Below the pieces are notes generated by a model, which ran no database searches, had not been told where the DNA came from, and was given only the letters and a program-made list of their open reading frames with translations. Below, one piece after another: positions 6,426 to 12,245 of a stretch of 12,245 nucleotides of DNA. The DNA is from Actinomycetes bacterium (GTDB taxonomy: Bacteria > Actinomycetota > Acidimicrobiia > Acidimicrobiales > Microtrichaceae). The stretch covers positions 1 to 12,245 of the forward strand of contig JAEYSR010000006.1 in NCBI GenBank assembly GCA_023434535.1. Reading direction: 5' to 3'. How positions within the stretch are numbered: the stretch's first letter is position 1; each line of letters begins with the position of its first letter. The position numbers and the translations under genes were made by a program.

Positions 6426-6584
6426 GATCATCCGAGCGCGGAGCTGCTACGGCGCGACGGCTTCCACCTGACGGCCTCGCACCCCCATCCGGCGGGCATC
6501 GACACCGCTCGGGTCCCCGCGTGGTGCACCCGTCGGTTCGCGGCCTACCGGCCGGTCCCGGACTGGCTCGCCGACGACGGATGA
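6426..6584 (+). pseudogene. C-terminal remnant of an unidentified gene
   Basis: About 52 codons ending in TGA at 6582-6584 read as a credible protein end (for example ELLRRDGFHLTASHPHP and VPAWCTRRFAAYRPVPDWL). About 90% of third codon positions are G or C, as in real genes here. There is no ATG, GTG or TTG in frame after the stop at 6375, and the codon signature fades left of about 6426, where the palindromes lie. I do not recognise the family. The best reading is a gene whose front was lost in a rearrangement. Confidence 0.55.
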
Positions 6585-6731
6585 GCTGAGTCATCAGTTC
6601 GAGAGCACCTGATCGAGCTTGTCGATCGCTGCGCCCCGAGGTGCACGACCTCGAGCACGGGAGGAGCTGCGGTCACGTCCACCGACCTGCCGGCTGACTC
6701 CGGCGGTCCGCCACGCGCCAGACTCGGACGC

Positions 6732-7220
6732 ATGCGCATCGTGGTGGTCGCCGACACCCACGTCCGGGACGGCGGCCGACCGCTCGAGGACCGGTTGCTG
6801 CAGGACGTCGCGGCGGCCGACCTCGTGCTGCACGCGGGCGACGTGACCGGACCGGAGCTGCTGGCCGACCTCGAGCGCCTGGCTCCTGTGCGGGCGGTGC
6901 TCGGCAACAACGACGTGGACCTGGTGGAGAAGCTGCCCGACCGACTGGAGCTCGACCTCGACGGTGTGGCGGTCGCCATGGTGCACGACAGCGGTCCCCG
7001 GGCCGGTCGGCCCGGCCGGATGCGCCGATGGTTTCCCACCGCCGACCTCGTGGTGTTCGGCCACTCCCATCTGCCCGAGGACCTCGTCACCGACGACGGG
7101 TTGCGACTTTTCAACCCCGGGAGCCCCACACAGCGCCGCCGGGCACCGACCCGGACCTACGGCGTCCTCGAGGTCGGCGCGGGTCGGATCCTCGACCTGC
7201 ACCACGAGCACATGGGCTGA
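6732..7220 (+). CDS. YfcE-like metallophosphoesterase
   Basis: A 162-aa calcineurin-like phosphoesterase of the small YfcE/MJ0936 type, which hydrolyses phosphodiesters with two metal ions. All metal-site blocks are visible: ADTH (Asp8, His10), HAGDVTG (Asp37), GNND (58-61), VHDSG (His85) and FGHSHLP (His111, His113), followed by NPGSP (128-132). The length is normal for the family. The natural substrate is not predictable. The ATG at 6732 is fixed by the first strand, MRIVVVADTH; only a weak GGA precedes it, so the transcript may be leaderless or weakly translated. It lies right of the scar region, and the next gene starts 174 bp further on. Confidence 0.92.
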   Translation: MRIVVVADTHVRDGGRPLEDRLLQDVAAADLVLHAGDVTGPELLADLERLAPVRAVLGNNDVDLVEKLPDRLELDLDGVAVAMVHDSGPRAGRPGRMRRWFPTADLVVFGHSHLPEDLVTDDGLRLFNPGSPTQRRRAPTRTYGVLEVGAGRILDLHHEHMG

Positions 7221-7394
7221 GGATCGGTCCGTCTCCCCTGTCGTCGTCCCGGCACCGACGCCACGACGGCCGTGACCGACCGCGCCCGACGGGCGAACGA
7301 GGTCCCGGGCCGGTCGGGTGCGGCGACAAACCCTCGCGCCAGGTGCACTGACACGGGGTAGGAGGTCGACGATCCCGCCCCGAAGGAGCATGAC

Positions 7395-7820
7395 GTGGCA
7401 CGACCCCAGAGCAACGACCTGCGTCGCAACGGGATGAACCCCGCTCTCGAGCCCGAGGCTGCAGCGACGGCGAAGGGGAACCGGGTCGGGCCGGGCGGCG
7501 GCGACCACTCTGTCGTGCCCGAGGACAACCGACCGGGCCATCATCCCGACGTCGAGCAGGACAAGCCGGACCCCGACGCGTTCATCGCTCGGGCACGAGC
7601 GGTGGCTCAGCGAGCCGAGGACCACGACGACGACACTGGCCCGGACCGCGCCAAGGCACCGGTCACTGCGATATGGGCCGCCGACCCCGAGGCAGCGGCC
7701 GCGTCGCCGCTGCTGATCGTGCGCTCCGGCACCGACACCGCCCGTCGGCTCGTCGCAGGGATCCTGCACGGCGTGTCGCACACGCTCGACCGGCTCGGCG
7801 ACGTGCTCGACCCCGACTGA
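7395..7820 (+). CDS. Uncharacterised 141-aa actinobacterial protein
   Basis: The protein starts with GTG at 7395, with AAGGAG 6 nt upstream. The first 85 residues are polar, Gly/Pro/Asp/His-rich and probably disordered (NDLRRNGMNPALEPEAAA; VVPEDNRPGHHPDVEQDKPD). Then comes a charged helix (AFIARARAVAQRAEDHDD). The C-terminal third (about 105-141) could form amphipathic helices (TARRLVAGILHGVSHTLDRL). There is no signal peptide or membrane segment. The VPEDNRPGHHP stretch looks like a conserved motif of actinobacterial hypothetical proteins, but I cannot name a family. It converges on ligD, 132 bp away tail to tail. Confidence 0.7.
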   Translation: MARPQSNDLRRNGMNPALEPEAAATAKGNRVGPGGGDHSVVPEDNRPGHHPDVEQDKPDPDAFIARARAVAQRAEDHDDDTGPDRAKAPVTAIWAADPEAAAASPLLIVRSGTDTARRLVAGILHGVSHTLDRLGDVLDPD

Positions 7821-7952
7821 CGATCGGCTCAGCGCGAAACCTGCAGCGCACGGCGGTGGTGGGCCTCTTCACCCGAGGTCTCCGACCGCACGAAGTGATG
7901 CGGTGCGCCCTCGGCAGCCGGCACCGTGGATCTCGGTCGCGCCCGTGGCGGC

Positions 7953-9538
7953 TCAGGTGATCGCCGGGAGCCGCTGCGCGTGCTCGCGAGCGTCCCGGAA
8001 GAGGTCTCCCACCTCGTCGAGGCGCGCCGGGAGGTCCCGGATCGTCCACCGGTCCGGGCGCAACTGTGGATCGTCGAGCTCGTCCCATGTGATGGGGACC
8101 GAGACCGGCGCTCCCGGCGCCGGCCGGGTGCTGTAGGGCGCAACCAGCGTCTTGTTGACGGCGTTCTGCGTGTAGTCGAGTCGGGCGAGACCCTTTCGGT
8201 CGCTGACGCTCCACTGCCAGCTGACGAGGTCCGGGACGATGCGTCCGACCGTCCGGGACACGGTCTCGACCCACGCCCTCGTGTCGTCGAAGCCGTACCC
8301 CGCCACCACCGGCACCCAGATCTGGATGCCGCGGCTGCCGGTCACCTTCGGCAGGCCGAACACACCGAGGTGCTCGAGCGCCGTCCGGTGCAGCCTCGCC
8401 AGGGTCACGACCTCCTCCCACGTGGTCGACGTCCCGGGATCGAGATCGAAGAGCGCCCACGACGGCTGGTCGGGGTGGGCGGTGGTGGAGGTCCACGGAT
8501 GCAGCTCGATGGCACCGAAGTTCGCCAGCCAGGCGATCGTCGCTGCCTCGGACGCCACCATGTACGTCGTGGTCTCCCCGGGATCGGCGGCCGGGTTGTC
8601 CCACCGCTCGATCCAGTCCGGCGCGTGCGACGGGACCGCCTTGTGCCAGAACCCCGGTTCGGTCACCCCGTTCGGGTAGCGGTGCAGGTTGACCGGTCGC
8701 TCCTCGAGCAGCGGCACGAGCAGCGGCGCCACCCGGGCCCAGTGGGCGATGAACTCCCGCTTGGTGATCGGCTCGCCACCGTCGCGGCCCGGGAACAGGA
8801 CCTTGTCCAGGTTGGTCACCCGCAGCTCGCGACCGCCGTACTCCCACGCCCCGTTCCTGCCGAGGTCATCGAGGGCCAGCAGCTGGGGATCGTCGCTGCG
8901 GAGAGCCCGGAGTGGACGCTCCGCCCTCTCCGGCGCTGCGTTCGAGTCCCACGTCGCCTCCGGATCCGCCTCGACCTCGTCGTTGGTCCGACCCGAGAGA
9001 ACCGAACGGGGGTGGTCCTCGGGATCCCAGCCGTCGACGGCGTCCTCGTCCCGCTTGTGCAACATGAGCCACTGCTCGCGGCCTCGGTCCGGCCGGGTCC
9101 GCACGAGCATGAAGTGGCCGCGGAGCTTCTCGCCTCTCACCTCCAGGTGCAGCTCACCGGCGGCGAGCTGGTCGGCCGGCGTGCCCGGTCCGTGCACCTC
9201 GTAGGTGCCGAGGTCCCAGACGATCACGTCACCGCCGCCGTACTCCCCGGCAGGGATCACGCCCTCGAACGAGAAGTACTCCAACGGGTGGTCCTCGGTC
9301 CGGATCGCCAGCCGCCGGACCGCAGGGTCGAGGGTGGGGCCCTTCGGCACCGACCAGCTGACCAGCACCCCGTCGATCTGGAAGCGCACGTCGTAGTGCA
9401 GCCGCCGGGCCCGATGACGCTGGACGACGAAGCGCTGATCGCCGTCGTCGGCATCGCCGTCGCCCGACGGCTCGGCGGTGCGTGAGAAGTCGCGCTTGCG
9501 CCGGTAAGTGCCCAGCTTGTCCGCGACGTCCCGGCGAC

Positions 9539-9542
<4 letters not shown>
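7953..9542 (-). CDS. ligD: LigD-type NHEJ enzyme: 3'-phosphoesterase plus polymerase, no ligase domain
   Basis: A 529-aa enzyme for trimming and filling broken DNA ends during Ku-dependent end joining. The phosphoesterase domain (about 15-165) has His43, His49, Asp51, Arg53, His85 and Tyr89, each one position off the catalytic set of Pseudomonas LigD. The primase/polymerase domain (about 235-525) has the metal pair in FDLDPG (Asp366, Asp368), TGSRGIQIW (401-409) and Asp456. The linker between them (about 170-235), where Pseudomonas LigD carries its ATP-dependent ligase, is too short and lacks the lysine motif; a separate ligase must seal. Where many homologues have His in the SGS-x-G-x-H motif, Gln407 is found. 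Its ATG overlaps the Ku stop (ATGA). The frame continues far upstream through Ku, but that part is a shadow. Confidence 0.93.
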
Positions 9543-10531
<989 letters not shown>

Positions 10532-10710
10532 GGCCACCTCCAGGCCTGCCGGCGCGACCTGCGCTCGGCGCCCCGGTGGACTCCTACCCCGGACCTCCAT
10601 CGCCTCGGACCTGTCGATGTCCTTTCCCGCACTTCTCCACAGTTCCGGCCATGACGAACCCTCCCCAAGCGATCGATTCCGGGTAGTTCGCGCCGACAGC
10701 GTGACGATGC

Positions 10711-10725
10711 GCACCCATCGGGTGC
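10711..10725 (-). terminator. Possible terminator behind tRNA-Leu
   Basis: GCACCC and GGGTGC pair around a 3-nt loop, 40 nt past the tRNA 3' end on the minus strand. The stem is short and no T-run follows, so the call is tentative. Confidence 0.35.
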
Positions 10726-10765
10726 ACGCGACCAGGGGCGTGATCACACCACTGCAAGGTCAGGG

Positions 10766-10849
10766 TGCCCGGGGCGGGATTCGAACCCGCACGCTCCGAA
10801 GAGCCGAGGGGTTTAAGCCCTCTGCGCCTGCCAGTTACGCCACCCGGGC
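10766..10849 (-). tRNA. tRNA-Leu (anticodon UAA)
   Basis: On the minus strand the 84-nt gene folds completely: acceptor GCCCGGG with CCCGGGC and discriminator A, anticodon stem GAGGG/CCCTC with loop CTTAAAC (anticodon TAA), variable arm GCTC-TTCG-GAGC, and T arm GCGGG-TTCGAAT-CCCGC. The long variable arm and UAA anticodon give leucine. CC follows the discriminator, but the final A of CCA is not encoded (CCC), so CCA would be completed by the nucleotidyltransferase. Confidence 0.95.
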
Positions 10850-10901
10850 CGAACACCCATGGTGCCGCAGCCGGACGGCCCGCACGACCACCGACGTGCG
10901 C

Positions 10902-11315
10902 TCAGGCGACACCCACATTGGGCGCGCCCGATGACGGATCGGATTCGTGCCCCGCATCGTCGCGCAGGTCGATGACCTCACGACTCGGCGGAGCCGTGCC
11001 GTCCAACGCCGACCACGCCGCCCGACGGAACCGCCCCGCCTCCCCTCCCTCGAGACCGTTGACCGCGACCACACCGGCGATGACGTCGGACTGGACGGCT
11101 GCGAAGGGCCGGTCGGTGAGGCGGATGGCGACGACGGCCTCGCCGTCGGGACGACGGCGCAACGTGCGGTCCACCTCGGCCAGGCGGGGGGGCGACCGGA
11201 ACACGGGCACCTGCAGTCCTCGACGACGAGCGACGGCGGTGACGGCCCTGACGACCTCGGCGAAGCGGATGGCGGGGGGCTGATCGGGGACGGGGGCGAG
11301 ATGTCGAACTGGCAC
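10902..11315 (-). CDS. Conserved-looking protein of unknown function
   Basis: About 137 aa from the GTG at 11315 (VPVRHLAPVPDQPPAIRFAE). It reads like a single folded domain: a helix (AIRFAEVVRAVTAVARRRG), then the Arg-rich segment VFRSPPRLAEVDRTLRRR (about 44-61), alternating strands (EAVVAIRL; PFAAVQSDVIAGVVAVNGL) and a C-terminal helix (AGRFRRAAWSALD). The pattern resembles an actinobacterial protein family of unknown role that I cannot name. There is no signal peptide or membrane helix. The start is uncertain: the frame is open to 11390, where a GTG overlaps the end of the dsbA-like gene, and a TTG lies at 11327; none has a good ribosome site. It is 62 bp behind the DsbA-family gene on the same strand and may share its transcript. 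Confidence 0.65.
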   Translation of the reverse strand: MPVRHLAPVPDQPPAIRFAEVVRAVTAVARRRGLQVPVFRSPPRLAEVDRTLRRRPDGEAVVAIRLTDRPFAAVQSDVIAGVVAVNGLEGGEAGRFRRAAWSALDGTAPPSREVIDLRDDAGHESDPSSGAPNVGVA

Positions 11316-11377
11316 GACGTCATCCAAGCACCGGGGTCTGACAGCGGACCGCCGGGGCCGCTCGCCGCCCCTGCCCG

Positions 11378-11989
11378 TCAGCCGAAGCACGCTCCCACGA
11401 ACGCCTCGAACCCCTCGAGGTCAGTGGCGATGTGCAGGTGCCCCGACCCGTCGCGGGAGATGTCCAGCGTCGGGCAGAAGAAGCTGCCCTCCGGGGTGAA
11501 GAAGTGGGGCGACCCGACCACTCCCCGCTCGACCCCCTCGCGATGCTCAGCCAGCACCTTCGACTCGTCGACGTCCGCCCACTCGACGCCGTGGTCTGCC
11601 GCGAGGGCCCGCAGGACGGACTCGTCGGCCACGTCGACGCCGTCCTCGAACAGCAGCGTCCTCAAAGCGAGGCTCACCCGCTCCCCCGTCGCCAGGTCGA
11701 CGTCGGCGGCTGCAGCGGCCAGGGCCATGGCGGGCAGCGACGTGGCCGGGAACGCTTCTGCCCGGAAGCCCGTGAAGAGGTCGGGAGCGACCTGCTCCCG
11801 GATGTCGTCCACCTCCTCGGCGATGAACTCCGGATCCAGCGGCGATCCGTTCACGATCTCCAGGGGCCAGGCCCGGACCCGCAGGACGACGTCGTCGTGC
11901 CCGGCCATAGCCCGGAGCTCCACGAACCGCCGCAGACCCACGTGCGTGAACGGACAGCCGACGTCCGCGAACACCTCGATCACGCGCAT
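11378..11989 (-). CDS. DsbA-family thioredoxin-fold oxidoreductase
   Basis: A 203-aa protein of the DsbA/FrnE-like thioredoxin superfamily. The active-site strand is EVFADVGCPFTHVGLRRF (5-22): the CxxC of true DsbA is CPFT here, with Cys12 but Thr15 in place of the second Cys, so it is not a classic disulfide exchanger; a role as monothiol enzyme, isomerase or glutathione-type transferase is possible. The inserted helical domain follows (PLDPEFIAEEVDDIREQV to about 140), then VVGSPHFF, carrying the cis-Pro region of the fold, and the C-terminal helix. There is no signal peptide, so it is cytoplasmic. ATG 11989 is chosen by family alignment; ATG 11998 and a longer frame to 12043 are alternatives, none with a strong ribosome site. 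Confidence 0.85.
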   Translation of the reverse strand: MRVIEVFADVGCPFTHVGLRRFVELRAMAGHDDVVLRVRAWPLEIVNGSPLDPEFIAEEVDDIREQVAPDLFTGFRAEAFPATSLPAMALAAAAADVDLATGERVSLALRTLLFEDGVDVADESVLRALAADHGVEWADVDESKVLAEHREGVERGVVGSPHFFTPEGSFFCPTLDISRDGSGHLHIATDLEGFEAFVGACFG

Positions 11990-12084
11990 GGACCACATTG
12001 CCACGCACCGCCGGGCACACGACGCCGCGAGGACTGCTCCCACCGGCTGCGCCCCACGTCCGATCGAGTGTCACACCCGGCTTC

Positions 12085-12090
12085 TATCGT
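12085..12090 (+). promoter_or_regulatory. -10 element of the SOS-box gene
   Basis: TATCGT fits the actinobacterial TAnnnT -10 pattern. Transcription would start about 7 nt on, near 12097-12098, at or beside the ATG, so a leaderless mRNA is likely. I see no convincing -35. Confidence 0.5.
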
Positions 12091-12091
12091 C

Positions 12092-12107
12092 TCGAACATG
12101 TGTTCGA
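12092..12107. promoter_or_regulatory. LexA/SOS box
   Basis: TCGAACATGTGTTCGA has two perfect 7-bp arms (TCGAACA and TGTTCGA) around TG and matches the Gram-positive/mycobacterial LexA site CGAAC-N4-GTTCG. It covers the predicted transcription start and the first ATG of the downstream gene, so LexA would block initiation until DNA damage triggers RecA-driven LexA cleavage. Confidence 0.85.
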
Positions 12108-12245
12108 TGCAGGAACCCACGCAGCCGGACTGGTCACCGGCCTGGCTCGAGCCCGACGGTGCCGAGGGCGCACAGGTCCGGACGAACGCTGTCGGTATCC
12201 GCAGCGCCGAGTTCGATCCACCACCCGAAGCAGCGGCGTTGCTCG
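12098..12245 (+). CDS. N-terminus of a probable SOS-regulated gene, cut by the window edge
   Basis: An open frame from ATG 12098 (MCSMQEPTQPDW) to the end of the window, 49 codons seen, with actinobacterial codon use. A second in-frame ATG lies at 12107. The visible part is acidic, Pro/Ala-rich and has no recognisable domain (WSPAWLEPDG; AEFDPPPEAAALL). There is no ribosome site, in keeping with leaderless translation. The LexA box makes it a DNA-damage gene; known targets in actinobacteria include translesion polymerase genes and DUF222/HNH (13E12-type) proteins, and the sequence seen does not decide between these or others. Confidence 0.65.
   Translation, partial: MCSMQEPTQPDWSPAWLEPDGAEGAQVRTNAVGIRSAEFDPPPEAAALL

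Larger units (their letters stand above)
5949..6731. other. 783-bp region with no intact gene, probable recombination scar
   Basis: This stretch holds, in order: two hairpins behind the ABM-like gene, a partial tRNA on the minus strand (about 6201-6250), three palindromes (6311-6404), a truncated coding remnant (about 6426-6584), one more hairpin (6637-6653, CGAGGT/ACCTCG) and the short leader of the phosphoesterase gene. I find no integrase, transposase or intact reading frame with a ribosome site. The part from 6240 to 6410 is less GC-rich than its surroundings. Confidence 0.6.

Noticed and set aside
6594..6640. Minus-strand AIDKLDQVLSN ending as a remnant of a ribosome hibernation factor
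   Set aside because: Only eleven residues look protein-like and the rest of the frame is an antisense shadow.
6594..7781. Minus-strand open frame of 395 codons over the phosphoesterase and the 141-aa gene
   Set aside because: The plus-strand phosphoesterase has every catalytic motif in order; the antisense frame shows no family pattern or ribosome site.
7926..9485. Plus-strand open frame of 519 codons opposite ligD
   Set aside because: Antisense shadow of ligD, whose catalytic residues are fully recognisable; no start signal upstream.

Overview
The window is very GC-rich, with a strong G/C preference at third codon positions, GTG/TTG starts, an actinobacterial-type LexA box and no operon-like link to phage genes. 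It is chromosomal DNA from an actinomycete-like bacterium (Actinomycetota; an Acidimicrobiia-like lineage is possible, but that is only an impression from protein style).

Layout. (1) Positions 1-3480, minus strand: a copper-handling operon. A CPH-type P1B-3 ATPase with a His-rich N-terminus (copB-like) is followed by a small two-helix membrane protein with a His/Cys cluster and a DUF305 lipoprotein. It is driven by a promoter whose -35/-10 spacer is a perfect CsoR-type palindrome and is closed by a strong hairpin. No csoR gene is present. (2) 3643-5259: a small SnoaL/NTF2-like protein (minus), divergent from a MarR-family regulator (plus); the gap holds tandem 22-bp repeats that look like the regulator's operators. 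A small lipoprotein of unknown function follows. (3) 5649-5948: an antibiotic-biosynthesis-monooxygenase-like (ABM) protein, then about 780 bp without an intact gene. That stretch holds tandem hairpins, the 3' half of a class II (Leu-like) tRNA, a cluster of palindromes and the C-terminal remnant of a broken gene; together they look like a recombination or integration scar. (4) 6732-7820, plus strand: a YfcE-like metallophosphoesterase and an unidentified 141-aa protein. (5) 7953-10531, minus strand: a bacterial NHEJ pair, Ku with a Lys/Ala repeat tail, translationally coupled (ATGA) to a LigD that has phosphoesterase and polymerase domains but no ligase domain. (6) 10766-11989, minus strand: an intact tRNA-Leu(UAA), a conserved-looking protein of unknown function and a DsbA-family protein with a single-cysteine CPFT site. 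(7) From 12098: the start of a plus-strand gene whose start codon lies inside a LexA/SOS box, running off the window.

How they work together. The first operon probably removes copper: the ATPase exports it across the membrane and the His/Met-rich envelope proteins may bind it outside. Ku and LigD act in end-joining repair; a separate ligase must seal the ends. The SOS-box gene at the right edge is a second DNA-damage-linked locus. The rest is ordinary chromosomal content. The least explained pieces are the scar at 5950-6590, the operator array at 4084-4140, and a promoter-derived repeat shared by the copper promoter and the lipoprotein leader. I see no clearly new multigene system.
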